Shown: positions 9,462-17,319, counted from the first letter of the stretch. The stretch is DNA of 64,000 bases from an uncultured Collinsella sp. (GCA_902465265.1 CABQMF010000003.1:28396-92395), one strand, 5' to 3'. Numbers and translations are program-made. The notes: a model not told the origin generated them from the sequence alone.

Positions 9462-9487
9462 AGGGATTGACGATCTGCCGGTGGCGT

Positions 9488-9559
9488 TTATGCGCGTGCA
9501 GAGTCCTCGCGGCGTGCCGAGGGCGACATGCAGGTTTTTCGACTAGGACTGCCTTCCAT
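9488..9559 (-). CDS. Candidate 23-residue leader peptide upstream of mgtA
   Basis: An ATG at 9557-9559 on the minus strand is preceded by AGGAGG six bases upstream, one of the best ribosome-binding sites in the window. It opens a 23-codon frame ending in TAA, with the product beginning MEGSPSRKTCMSPS and ending ARA. It lies on the likely mgtA transcript, 141 bases before the mgtA start. It has no resemblance to a known protein. Position and translation signal, rather than conservation, support it. It could act like mgtL, where ribosome progress on the leader sets mgtA transcription, but unlike mgtL it is not notably proline-rich. Confidence 0.45.
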   Translation of the reverse strand: MEGSPSRKTCMSPSARREDSARA

Positions 9560-9626
9560 GGCACACCTCCTAAAGGCTGAGCGCAGCGCGCTTTGGGTAT
9601 CTCGTACCCCTTTTTAATCCGCCCGT

Positions 9627-9655
9627 ATTTTTGATGAGGGGGTTTGACATGTCAA
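9627..9655 (-). promoter_or_regulatory. Candidate mgtA promoter with a palindromic -35 region
   Basis: The 12-bp perfect palindrome TTGACATGTCAA (9644-9655), flanked by G and C runs, supplies a consensus -35 on the minus strand. A weak -10 (AAAAAT, 9627-9632) follows at 17-bp spacing. The palindrome may also be an operator in this divergent mgtA/pyrE spacer (9347-9785). The rest of the spacer has the leader ORF, the repeat at 9431 and the pyrE leader. Confidence 0.4.
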
Positions 9656-9785
9656 CCCCATTGTTCGGAAAACCATTCCCTTTGACAAAGCCTTTACAGA
9701 ATGCCGTGGCCCCAAAGCGCGCCCGCATCTACGCTTCGCCTGCGCTAAACTGGAAGGCACGTACGCGATTACGAGAGGAGCCCGC

Positions 9786-10469
9786 ATGGAGGCTTACAAG
9801 CAAGAGTTCATCAAGTTTATGGTCGAGTCCGACGTCCTTAAGTTCGGCAGCTTTACGCTCAAGAGTGGCCGTCAGTCCCCGTTCTTTATGAATGCCGGCG
9901 CTTACGTGACGGGCTATCAGCTCAAGAAGCTGGGCGAGTATTACGCCCAGGCCATCCACGATAACTTTGGCGACGACTTTGATGTGCTGTTTGGACCGGC
10001 CTACAAGGGTATTCCGCTGGCCGTCGTGACCGCAATTGCCTACCACGAGCTGTACGGCAAGGAGGTCAAGTACTGCTGCGACCGCAAGGAGGCCAAGGAC
10101 CACGGCGCCGACAAGGGCAACCTGCTGGGCTACGAGCCCCAGGACGGCGACCGCGTGGTCATGGTCGAGGACGTCACCACCAGTGGTAAGTCCATCGACG
10201 AGACCTATCCCAAGGTTAAGGCTGCTGCCGATGTCGAGATCAAGGGCCTGATCGTGTCCCTCAACCGCATGGAGGTCGGCAAGGGTGGCGTGACCACCGC
10301 GCAGAAGGAGATCGAGGCCAAGTACGGTTTCCCCGTCGCGAGCATCGTCTCCATGGCCGAGGTCGTCGAGACCCTCTACAACCACGAGATTGACGGTAAG
10401 GTCGTCATCGACGACGAGCTCAAGGCCGCCATCGACGCCTACTACGAGCAGTACGGAGCTCGGGAGTAG
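9786..10469 (+). CDS. pyrE: Orotate phosphoribosyltransferase
   Basis: The 227-residue enzyme joins orotate and PRPP to give orotidine 5'-phosphate in pyrimidine synthesis. The substrate-binding start (FTLKSGRQSPFFMNAG) and the PRPP-binding signature (VVMVEDVTTSGKSIDET) are both present, and the length is normal. The start is supported by GAGAGGAG before the ATG. The gene stands alone here, and a hairpin repeat begins immediately after its stop. Confidence 0.95.
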   Translation: MEAYKQEFIKFMVESDVLKFGSFTLKSGRQSPFFMNAGAYVTGYQLKKLGEYYAQAIHDNFGDDFDVLFGPAYKGIPLAVVTAIAYHELYGKEVKYCCDRKEAKDHGADKGNLLGYEPQDGDRVVMVEDVTTSGKSIDETYPKVKAAADVEIKGLIVSLNRMEVGKGGVTTAQKEIEAKYGFPVASIVSMAEVVETLYNHEIDGKVVIDDELKAAIDAYYEQYGARE

Positions 10470-10639
10470 TTACGGCGTTTTACCAAACGCCGTAACCGGC
10501 CGACGCTGCGCGGGCCGCATTTGGACAATCTGACGTTCAACTTCAAGGGCGCGACCAGAAGGTCAGCGCCCTTTCGTTTCACGTCACCTTGTCTCAAATG
10601 CGGCCCGCTCGCTGTCCGTCCTCTACCTGCGGCGTTGCC
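10470..10639 (+). repeat. Nested-hairpin intergenic element, copy A
   Basis: The element starts at the base after the pyrE stop. Stem 1 is an 11-bp perfect hairpin (TTACGGCGTTT, loop TACC). Next comes GACGCTGCGCG and a long hairpin whose outer arms (GGGCCGCATTTGGACAA and its near complement) enclose an inner stem AAGGGCGC with GACC-AGAA-GGTC at the tip. The tail GCTCGCTGTCCGTCCTC follows. The same plan is found at 12942, 47607 and, inverted, at 63336, with different stem sequences but kept pairing. Confidence 0.8.
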
Positions 10640-10659
10640 TTGCTCCGGATGCGGCACCT

Positions 10660-10759
10660 GGGGACGTTCCTTTTCTGCCGGCAGTTTGGGACACTCCTCG
10701 GGGTAGTCGTTGGGGACGTTCTTGTTTGACTGGTCGTTTAAGAACGTCCCCAATGACTA
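10660..10759. repeat. GGGGACGTTC palindrome cluster
   Basis: A GGGGACGTTCC unit with TTCTGCCGGCAG is followed by a long inverted repeat (arms TAGTCGTTGGGGACGTTCTT and near complement, 10704-10759). Related units are at 13137, 47836 and 63946. These resemble REP-type palindromes. No REP-associated transposase gene is in the window. Confidence 0.7.
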
Positions 10760-10768
10760 GGCAGAAAT

Positions 10769-10832
10769 GAGCGTGGATAATCTCCCGGTTTTGGCCTGTG
10801 TGCGGCCTCAAAGTGGAAGATTATCCACGCTC
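10769..10832. repeat. Isolated inverted repeat
   Basis: Perfect 15-bp arms GAGCGTGGATAATCT and its complement enclose an inner GGCC-TGTGTGC-GGCC-like stem. It lies 34 bases beyond the stop of the minus-strand SIS gene, so it may serve as that gene's terminator. I see no other copy in this window. Confidence 0.65.
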
Positions 10833-10865
10833 GTTAGTTAAGCGTCCAAAAATTCACGCTCGTCG

Positions 10866-11471
10866 CTACTTGAGTCCGGGCAGGCGGGTGTAGGGAAATG
10901 AGCGCTCTAGGAACTTGGAGCAGCGGGCGTAGTCTTTGGCGAAGTAACTGCTGTAGAGCGAATCGAGCACGTATTGCACGGCGATGTGGCTCGCGAACTG
11001 CGTGATGCGATGCGTCATGCTCTCGTGGTCACTCACCGTGAGGTAGGCGGCAAAGCCAGGGTGAATGCGTGCGCAATGAGGGGTGCCGATAACGATGACC
11101 GGGACATGCCGACTGCTGAGGATCGGTAAGATGTCCTTGAGGTTGGGGGCAAGGCCGCTGTAGGAGATGGCGATTGCCACATGGTCGGGGCCCGAGGCGA
11201 GCGCCGTGCGCACCTGGGCTTCGACATTGTCGTGGCACGTCGCGCTTTTACCGACGGAGAGCAGGCGATCGCGGAACATTCCCGCTGGATAGAGATTGTG
11301 CGAGCCCGTGTAGATGTCGACCTGTCGGGCGTTCGCGATGAGTTTGGTGGCGTGGTCGAGCTGCGTGGGGTCGAGCAGCTCCTGCGTCTCGGCCAGCGTG
11401 TTCTGGTAGAGCCCCTCCATGCGCTCCATGACCTGCGCAGGCGATACTCGGCTTATCGACCCGCGATGCAA
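10866..11471 (-). pseudogene. RpiR-family SIS-domain remnant lacking the helix-turn-helix
   Basis: The 201 residues match the C-terminal sugar-phosphate-binding SIS half of RpiR-family regulators (DIYTGSHNLYPAGMF; IAISYSGLAPNLKDILPIL), starting with the linker normally found just after the DNA-binding domain. The usual N-terminal HTH of about 75 residues is absent. The only starts are poor (TTG 11471, ATG 11430), an in-frame stop lies just upstream, and the next bases already form the promoter of the divergent PTS gene. I read it as a truncated regulator. A functional HTH-less SIS protein is possible but less likely. Confidence 0.6.
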
Positions 11472-11551
11472 AGGAGATGCTCATCCCACGAGCACTACCG
11501 GGAAGGGCTTGCGATTCGAGCCCTCGCCTTAGTATTTTGGCCATTTGGCAC

Positions 11552-11557
11552 TATAAT
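11552..11557 (+). promoter_or_regulatory. Consensus -10 box of the PTS IIA gene
   Basis: A perfect TATAAT lies 50 bases before the ATG at 11607. The corresponding -35 (TTAGTA, 17-bp spacing) is weak, so an activator may be needed. Confidence 0.45.
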
Positions 11558-11606
11558 CACCTTAGGCATGCGCAAAACGTTGCGCTTAATCAAGAGGAGA
11601 AAACGT

Positions 11607-12143
11607 ATGGGTCTGTTTGACATGTTCAAGAAGAAGGCTGAGCCCGCGGCAGCTGCTGCTCCGGCCTCCATCTCTGCTTCTGCCGGCGCCGACGTGCTGT
11701 GCTCGCCCGTCAAGGGCAAGGTCATCAAGATGGCTGACGTTCCCGATCCCGTCTTTGGTGGCGAGGTCCTGGGTAAGGGCTGCGCCGTGTGGCCCGAGGA
11801 TGACCTGGTCTATGCTCCCTGCGACGGCAAGGTGACCGTCACCATGGGTCACGCCGTGGGTCTGCAGTCCGATAGCGGTATCGAGGTTCTGGTGCACGTT
11901 GGCGTCGATACCGTCAACATGAACGGCGACGGCTTCGAGGGCTTCGTCAAGGCCGACGACGTCGTGAAGGCTGGCCAGCCCATACTCAAGATCGACCGCG
12001 CCAAGATTGCCGCTGCCGGTTACAAGGACTGCGTCGTCGTGGCCGTGTCCAACACCGCCGAGTTTGCCGATGTCGAGCTCGCCGTTGAGGCTGAGTCCGC
12101 CGTCGCCGCCGGCGATGTCATCGTCAAGGTCGTCCGCAAGTAA
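11607..12143 (+). CDS. PTS glucose-type EIIA component (IIA-Glc)
   Basis: The 178-residue protein has an N-terminal amphipathic, Ala-rich tail (about 1-30), then a full IIA-Glc domain. Both conserved histidines of the family are visible: one in TVTMGHAVGLQS and the phospho-accepting one in EVLVHVGVDTVNM. It accepts phosphate from HPr and passes it to a sugar-specific IIB domain, and in many bacteria it also regulates other permeases. No IIBC gene is adjacent, so it probably serves a permease elsewhere, as crr does. The ATG follows AAGAGGAG. The frame extends much further upstream, but that part overlaps the opposite gene and is not credible. Confidence 0.93.
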   Translation: MGLFDMFKKKAEPAAAAAPASISASAGADVLCSPVKGKVIKMADVPDPVFGGEVLGKGCAVWPEDDLVYAPCDGKVTVTMGHAVGLQSDSGIEVLVHVGVDTVNMNGDGFEGFVKADDVVKAGQPILKIDRAKIAAAGYKDCVVVAVSNTAEFADVELAVEAESAVAAGDVIVKVVRK

Positions 12144-12167
12144 GCTGTAGCATCCAGAGGGTGTTTT

Positions 12168-12198
12168 AGGGTGGTTGGATTGTCCGGCCACCCTTTTT
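12168..12198 (+). terminator. Rho-independent terminator of the IIA gene
   Basis: The stem AGGGTGG/CCACCCT with a G/C-rich extension is followed by TTTTT, 25 bases after the stop at 12143. The remaining spacer to 12380 shows no further feature. Confidence 0.8.
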
Positions 12199-12380
12199 AT
12201 TAGACCGGGCGCACGCGTTTCATTGCACGTTGGGCAAGTCTACAGACCGTTCGGATGTTAAAACGAGCCGACCGCGCCTTCGTACTGCCGAGGGTGTTCA
12301 TTAGTGGATAGTATGGGCTTACCTTATTACAACGTGCGCCGTGTCTGGGAAGCGCGGTGCCGCTCATTGGGAGGAACAAC

Positions 12381-12938
12381 ATGAAAAAGAAGCTGCTGCT
12401 TGCGCCCCTCATGGCCGTCTTGGTTGCGTGCGTGGTCCTGCTTTCCGGCTGCGGAGGCCCTTCGGTCGAGGAGCTCATCACCAAGGACCTTACGACTCAG
12501 TTTGATGAGGTTAAGAACGGTGGCGACGATTTCCTCGCCGGCCTGGAAGAGGCCTCGGGCGACGAGTTCGAGCAGCTGGGCATCGATCCCAAGGAGTACG
12601 CCAAGAGCTATCTCGAGGGCTTTGACTACAAGATCGGCGACGTGACGGTCGACGAGGACAAGGGCACCGCGACTGCCGAGGTCACCATTACCTGCAAGTC
12701 CATGAACCAGATCGTTGAGGATTTTGCCACCCAGTACCAGGAGAAGGTCGCCGCGCTCGATTCGATGCCTTCCGATGACGAGCTGTACAAGATGGCCGGT
12801 CAGGTTATGGTCGATGTGACCAAGGCTGCTAAGACCAAGGACACCACGGTCACCTTCAAGTACACCTGCAATGACGACGGCGAGTGGTCTGCTGACGATT
12901 CCGCAACCAACGAGATGATGAATGCGATGATGAACTAG
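12381..12938 (+). CDS. Small uncharacterised lipoprotein
   Basis: The protein has 185 residues. The signal peptide (MKKKLLLAPLMAVLVACVVL) ends in a lipobox LLSGC, so it should be exported and lipid-anchored. The mature part is acidic, with a mix of helix-forming segments and a short beta-like region (VTVDEDKGTATAEVTITCK), and ends in a Met/Asn-rich tail. The ATG at 12381 has GGGAGG at good spacing; an upstream in-frame ATG at 12357 lacks one. It appears monocistronic. The fold resembles small DUF lipoproteins common in gut Actinobacteria, but I cannot name the family. Confidence 0.88.
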   Translation: MKKKLLLAPLMAVLVACVVLLSGCGGPSVEELITKDLTTQFDEVKNGGDDFLAGLEEASGDEFEQLGIDPKEYAKSYLEGFDYKIGDVTVDEDKGTATAEVTITCKSMNQIVEDFATQYQEKVAALDSMPSDDELYKMAGQVMVDVTKAAKTKDTTVTFKYTCNDDGEWSADDSATNEMMNAMMN

Positions 12939-12941
12939 GGG

Positions 12942-13114
12942 AGTTGCGGCGTTTTACCAAACGCCGCAACTGCTCGACGCTGCGCGGGCACCAGAGCGAC
13001 AACTTGTCATTCAAAGAGGACGGCATGACCAGAAGGTCTATGCCGTTCTCTTTTCATGCCAATTTGTTCGCTCTGGTGCCCGCTCGCTGTCCGTCCTCTA
13101 CCTGCGGCGTTGCC
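12942..13114 (+). repeat. Nested-hairpin intergenic element, copy B
   Basis: It begins three bases after the lipoprotein stop. Stem 1 is a 13-bp perfect hairpin (AGTTGCGGCGTTT, loop TACC). The long hairpin has outer arms GGGCACCAGAGCGACAA and a complement with one bulge, an inner arm AAAGAGGACGGCAT, and the conserved tip GACC-AGAA-GGTC. The tail GCTCGCTGTCCGTCCTCTAC matches copy A exactly. Confidence 0.8.
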
Positions 13115-13136
13115 ATGGTGGTCATTGAGGCGGCAC

Positions 13137-13180
13137 TTGGGGACGTTCCTTTTCTGCCGGCAGTTGGGGACACTCCTTGG
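13137..13180. repeat. GGGGACGTTC repeat unit
   Basis: The segment TGGGGACGTTCC, TTCTGCCGGCAG and GGGGACACTCC is nearly identical to the unit at 10660. In both places it directly follows a nested-hairpin element, so the two repeats may travel together. Confidence 0.65.
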
Positions 13181-13228
13181 TGCATATGAACCTGTCTCCT
13201 TTGTTCAGCGTTGCATCGTGGGTGCTCG

Positions 13229-13405
13229 GGAAAATGCGAGCCGGTATTTGGGCGAATAGTGGGTCGCGGTTTCCGGATGGGGTGGGTTGCGGAAAGTGCG
13301 ACCCGGAATATTGCTCCAAAACGGGATGGCGTTTTCCCGACGCGCCTCAAGCGGAAAGCGCATCCCATTTCGGAGCTCCAAAACGGGACGCGCTTTCCTC
13401 GCGGA
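13229..13405. repeat. Tandem palindromes of the GCGACCC/GGAAA family, array 1
   Basis: Successive imperfect hairpins have arms such as GGGTCGCGGTTTCCG paired with CGGAAAGTGCGACCC, then CGGGATGGCGTTTTCC paired with GGAAAGCGCATCCC, and a third half unit. The same motif array occurs at 42870-43052. The unit length is roughly 70-75 bases. With the two repeats before it, this fills the gene-free stretch 12939-13440. Confidence 0.7.
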
Positions 13406-13440
13406 AGAATTGTCGCAGCTACGTTAAGCAGTGCCGCTCG

Positions 13441-14106
13441 CTACTCGCCCAGCACCAGCGCCGCGAGCTCTGCCTGGGTGTCTACCACGTAGTCGGCGCC
13501 GGCGGCCTCCAGCTCTGCGCGGCCGCGGAAGCCCCAGCTGACGCCCGCGCTCTTGAGGCCGGCATTGTGACCGGTCAGGACGTCGACATTGGAATCGCCC
13601 ACATAGAGCGTGGTTGCCGGGTCAGCGCCCAGCGCTTCCATCACATGCAGCGTGACGGGCGCTTCGGGCTTGGGCGGAAACGCATCGTCACGGCCCTGGA
13701 CCAGCGCAAAGCGGTCGGGACCAAAGTACTTCTCGATAAGCGGAGCCGCCGAGACGTGGTCCTTGTTGGTGAGCACGGCAAGCTGCACACCCGCGGCGCG
13801 CAGGCGGTCGAGCATCTCGATCGCACCGGCATAAGGGGCGGTGTGGTCCTCCTTGTGCTCGCCGTAGTAAGCCCTAAACTCGGCAAGCGTCTGCTCAAAC
13901 ATGCGGCCGTCGCCCACATACTCGGCAGGCATAAAGCGCTCAACCAGCTTGAGCATGCCGTTTCCCACCTTGTAGCGGTATTCGTCAACGGCAAACGTGG
14001 GCCAGCCGTGCATCTCGCAGGTATGGTTGCCGGCGGCCGCCAGGTCCTCGAGCGTGTTGAGGATGGTGCCGTCAAGGTCAAAGATCACGGTGGAAAAAGC
14101 TGCCAT
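13441..14106 (-). CDS. HAD-superfamily phosphatase, phosphoglycolate phosphatase-like
   Basis: The 221-residue protein has all HAD motifs: DLDGT (nucleophile) near the N-terminus, TNKD (motif II), a Lys in PPKPEAP (motif III) and VGDSNVDV (motif IV). A helical cap follows motif I. These features fit Gph-type phosphatases acting on small phospho-sugars or phosphoglycolate, but the substrate cannot be read from sequence. I chose ATG 14106, which has GGGAG upstream and begins just before the first strand. An upstream ATG at 14148 would add 14 residues. Confidence 0.88.
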   Translation of the reverse strand: MAAFSTVIFDLDGTILNTLEDLAAAGNHTCEMHGWPTFAVDEYRYKVGNGMLKLVERFMPAEYVGDGRMFEQTLAEFRAYYGEHKEDHTAPYAGAIEMLDRLRAAGVQLAVLTNKDHVSAAPLIEKYFGPDRFALVQGRDDAFPPKPEAPVTLHVMEALGADPATTLYVGDSNVDVLTGHNAGLKSAGVSWGFRGRAELEAAGADYVVDTQAELAALVLGE

Positions 14107-14175
14107 AGGTACGCTCCCATCAAGATGACTCATCAAAACGACACCCATGATAGCGCGTGCCGTTCCAGTCGGGCA

Positions 14176-14297
14176 TGAGCGGGCCAGATGTCCCTCGTGG
14201 GACTGAGGGGGCCAAAAGTCCCCGTTAAAACGCTTAAATGGCCTCTAACAGGTACATTTGGCCCCCTCAGCCCCACGGGGGACACTCGGCCCGCTCA
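14176..14297. repeat. 122-bp structured repeat, left copy flanking the C69 peptidase gene
   Basis: The arms TGAGCGGGCC and GGCCCGCTCA bound a hairpin with inner pairing CCCTCGTGGGACTGAGGGGG against CCCCCTCAGCCCCACGGGGG. The copy at 16751-16872 has exactly the same length and orientation with few differences. The stretch 14298-14518 after it shows no further feature. Confidence 0.85.
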
Positions 14298-14518
14298 ATC
14301 TTGCGCACGGGGCTTATCGGCCTGTTCAGCCCTGCGGGGAATGCCGCCTGCCAGATGCAAACGACCGGTCACGGGTTGTTACGAGTGCCGTGTCCATACT
14401 TCCTTAACACATAAGATAAGCTGATAACTGCATATTCAATCCGATTTACCCAGCTAAAGTGTTCTCATTACGCATATTGTTGGTGGGTAGTTCGGGCTCC
14501 GTGTGGAGGGGAGAACGT

Positions 14519-16663
14519 ATGAGGTTACCGGCTTTTGCTAAGAAGGCGTTTAGGGGGGGCATAGTCGCGGCGCTTGTGCTTGCCATGCCCGCGCCCGCGC
14601 TCGCCTGCACGCAGGTTTACATCGGTAAGAACCAGACAACGACGGGCGATACCTATGTCGGCCGCGCCGAGGACTTTTCACCTCGCTACTGCAAGACCTT
14701 TGGCGTGCAGCAGCCGATCGACAACCCTGTCTTCCGTTCTTTCGAGAACGATTCTGTGCCGGGGACCGGCTTTGAGTACACCTATCAGGGTCGCTCGTAT
14801 CGTTACACCTATGTTCGTGACAATCCCGATGAGTGGGATGCCCAGGACGACGAGGCAGCGTCCCGCGTGTATTCCGAGGCCGGCACCAACGAGCGCGGCG
14901 TCTCCGTTTCCGCGACGCTCACAACGGATTACAACGACGGAATCGATGCTATCGACCCTCGTGTCGACACGGGCATCGGCGAGTATAACCTGGCCGACTA
15001 CCTGTTGAGCGTTTCGTCCACGGCGCGCGACGGCGTGGAGAAGCTCGGCGCCATCATCGATCAGTATGGCTCTCAGGACTGCAACCAGATCGTCATTGCC
15101 GACAATACCGAGACCTGGATTTTCGCTCAGCTTTCGGGCCATCAGTGGATTGCCGTCAAGATGGGCGACGACGTGGCGTCCGTTAATCCCAACATCGGCG
15201 GCCTGCAGTATAAGGTCGATCTTGACGATGCGAGTCAGTGCCTGCACTCGGCCGATGTCGTGACGCTGCCCGAGTCCAACGGCGTTCTCGTAACCTATGA
15301 CGACGACACGCCGAACATCTTCAAGACGTATGGCAAGGAGAATTCGGGTTCGTCGCAGAATACGCGCCTGGCCCAGGGACGTGCTTACTTCGGTGCTGCC
15401 CTTGCGCCTCAGACGGACTATACCGTTGATGAACAGGGTCGCGTCACCTCGCTCATCGACCCGCAGCTGACGTTTACGCCGGGCATCAAATCCGATACGT
15501 TCACGGCGTTGCGTTCCCTCGCTGCCCGCGGTGAGCAGGACGACAGCCTCAACGCCAATCTCAACAGTGCCCTGTATGCCATCGGCAACAACAGGACGAC
15601 CGAGGGCAATATCTTCCAGATTCGGTCCGGCCTTTCCAGTGATATCGCCACGATTCAGTGGGAAGCGCTTTCGCGTTGCGAGTTCAGCGTGTACCTGCCC
15701 GGCTACTCTGCGCTGTTGACGGAAGTTCCGGCTGACTACTTCCCGGCGTGGAACACGGTGGACGGCACTTATACAGGACGCAAGGACGACGTTGAGCAGG
15801 CTTTGGTCGAAAAGGACGGCAAGAACCTCGACTACGTCTTCATGGACATCAACACGCTCGCCTACAACAACCGTGCCTCGATGGGTGAGAACGTGCGCGC
15901 CTACCTCGATGTCCTTCAGAAGCAGGTTATCGCCCAGCAGGACGTTGTTGACGGGTTGATGCAGGCGACCCCTGCCGATCAGCGCACGGACCTTGCCAAC
16001 AAGGCGTTTGCCGCAGTGAGCGAACAGGTCTACAACAAGGCGGCCAAGCTTCTCGATGAGATGCGCGCCTATGTGAATGCGGGAGATACCTCGAGTGCGT
16101 TTATGCCGAGCGACTATGACGCCGAGAATGGAACCTCCCGGACCCCGATTATGTACGCGTCCGCTTTTGTTGCTCCCAGCATCACGGCTCACCCGCAGTC
16201 GGTAACGTGTGCTCAGGGCGCTGAGGCCAAGCTGAGCGTTGCCGCGACGGTTGATGACAGCGTGGATGGCTCGGATGCCCAGCTTACCTACCAGTGGTTC
16301 GTCAAGGGCGAGGACGGTAACTTCTCTGCCATCGACGGGGCGACGGCGGCTGAGTACGTCGCCGCGACGACCGAGGTCGGTTCAAAGGTGTATCGCGTTG
16401 AGGTGACGAGTGCTGCCGGGCTGGTTTCCACGTCCGATGAAGCGACGGTGACCGTGACGCAGGCTGCGCAGGAGGAGCCTGGGCAGAAGCCCGGTCAGAA
16501 GACAGATGTGAAGACGGACGTCAAGACCGATACCGCCAAGAAGGCGACCAAGGGAGGGCTTGCCAAGACCGGTGATTCGTCTGTGGTGACCGTGGCGCTT
16601 CTGACGGTGGCTGGAGTTCTGGCCGTTATGGGGGCCGTGCTTATCCGCAAGCGTGCGAATTAA
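14519..16663 (+). CDS. Surface-anchored C69-family dipeptidase
   Basis: The 714-residue protein has a signal peptide (about 1-29, ending in PAPALA) directly followed by Cys in ACTQVYIGKN. In C69 (PepD-like, Ntn-hydrolase) peptidases the N-terminal Cys of the processed enzyme is the nucleophile, so signal cleavage itself may activate the enzyme. The catalytic domain spans about 30-500 (YVGRAEDFSP, NERGVSVSATLT). An Ig-like domain (about 560-650), a Lys/Thr linker, LAKTGD near residue 682, one TM helix and a basic tail follow, as in a sortase-type anchor but with Ala in the second position. The start ATG has GGAGGGGAG upstream. It probably trims peptides outside the cell. Confidence 0.9.
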   Translation: MRLPAFAKKAFRGGIVAALVLAMPAPALACTQVYIGKNQTTTGDTYVGRAEDFSPRYCKTFGVQQPIDNPVFRSFENDSVPGTGFEYTYQGRSYRYTYVRDNPDEWDAQDDEAASRVYSEAGTNERGVSVSATLTTDYNDGIDAIDPRVDTGIGEYNLADYLLSVSSTARDGVEKLGAIIDQYGSQDCNQIVIADNTETWIFAQLSGHQWIAVKMGDDVASVNPNIGGLQYKVDLDDASQCLHSADVVTLPESNGVLVTYDDDTPNIFKTYGKENSGSSQNTRLAQGRAYFGAALAPQTDYTVDEQGRVTSLIDPQLTFTPGIKSDTFTALRSLAARGEQDDSLNANLNSALYAIGNNRTTEGNIFQIRSGLSSDIATIQWEALSRCEFSVYLPGYSALLTEVPADYFPAWNTVDGTYTGRKDDVEQALVEKDGKNLDYVFMDINTLAYNNRASMGENVRAYLDVLQKQVIAQQDVVDGLMQATPADQRTDLANKAFAAVSEQVYNKAAKLLDEMRAYVNAGDTSSAFMPSDYDAENGTSRTPIMYASAFVAPSITAHPQSVTCAQGAEAKLSVAATVDDSVDGSDAQLTYQWFVKGEDGNFSAIDGATAAEYVAATTEVGSKVYRVEVTSAAGLVSTSDEATVTVTQAAQEEPGQKPGQKTDVKTDVKTDTAKKATKGGLAKTGDSSVVTVALLTVAGVLAVMGAVLIRKRAN

Positions 16664-16696
16664 CCGGAGCGGGTCATAGACGACAGCCCTAACTAA

Positions 16697-16735
16697 AAAC
16701 GGTCCCGTACGAGCAATCGTGCGGGACCGTTTGCT
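16697..16735 (+). terminator. Terminator of the C69 peptidase gene
   Basis: A 16-bp perfect stem AAACGGTCCCGTACGA and its complement around GCAA end in TTTGCTT, 34 bases after the stop. Confidence 0.8.
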
Positions 16736-16750
16736 TGAGTTAAAGCAAAA

Positions 16751-16872
16751 TGAGCGGGCCAAAAAGCCCCCGTGGGACTGAGGGGGCCAAAAGTCCCTGT
16801 TAAAACGCTTAAATGGCTTCTAACAGGTACATTTGGCCCCCTCAGCCCCACGGGGGACATTCGGCCCGCTCA
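16751..16872. repeat. 122-bp structured repeat, right copy flanking the C69 peptidase gene
   Basis: This is a near-identical direct copy of 14176-14297, sharing even the loop segment TTAAAACGCTTAAATGGC and the flank AATCTTGCG. Together the copies bracket the peptidase gene and its terminator. Confidence 0.85.
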
Positions 16873-17024
16873 ATCTTGCGGGCGGGCTTGGTTCGTTAGC
16901 GGCCTAGTGGCGATATGGGTTGCCTATAGGTGGTCATCCGGGAGCCATATGGCTCGGGTATGGCGGTTTTTATGTAGCGCATTGACCGATTTACCTGCGG
17001 TAACGTACACTTCCTCCGATTAAA

Positions 17025-17137
17025 AATAGAAGCCGGAGCACGGGTGCGCGCGAGCGCATAAAGGGGAATCGGGTGAGAATCCCGAGCAAGGCGGTTACTG
17101 TATGCGGGCGCGCCCGCGAGTCAGATTGCCTGCCCGC
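17025..17137 (+). promoter_or_regulatory. Cobalamin (B12) riboswitch
   Basis: In order the sequence shows GGGTGC...GCAT, then GGGGAATCGGGTGAGAATCC (matching the conserved GGGAA..GGTG.AA.TCC core), GGCGGTTACTGT (the GCC-ACTG segment), a GC-rich P8-like stem GCGGGCGCGCCCGC, and the B12-box match GCGAGTCAGATTGCCTGCC. The order and spacing fit adenosyl- or methylcobalamin riboswitches. The leader continues about 180 bases to the start at 17320. I cannot tell whether control is by termination or by blocking translation. High cobalamin would be expected to turn the downstream gene off. Confidence 0.88.
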
Positions 17138-17319
17138 GCTCTTCTCGAAACCGAGGGCCTCTCTGTTTGCCGCTGGATTCCGGTCTACAAGGGGTGCTGC
17201 TGAGCGTGCGTTTTGCTGCCGATAGGGTGGCTGACGTGCTCCTTTGTGCTGCCGGGGTATCGCCTGTCCCGCCTTCTTCGCCATGGCTCTATTGCAGGTT
17301 CGCGAAAGAAGGAGAACGG

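Noticed and set aside
9347..9640. M-box (ykoK) magnesium riboswitch upstream of mgtA
   Set aside because: I read the minus strand for the conserved M-box segments and did not find them. Only the leader ORF, the repeat and the palindrome are visible.
11181..11606. N-terminal extension of the IIA(Glc) protein
   Set aside because: It overlaps the opposite SIS gene and the consensus -10 at 11552. The ATG at 11607 has AAGAGGAG and matches the family's length.
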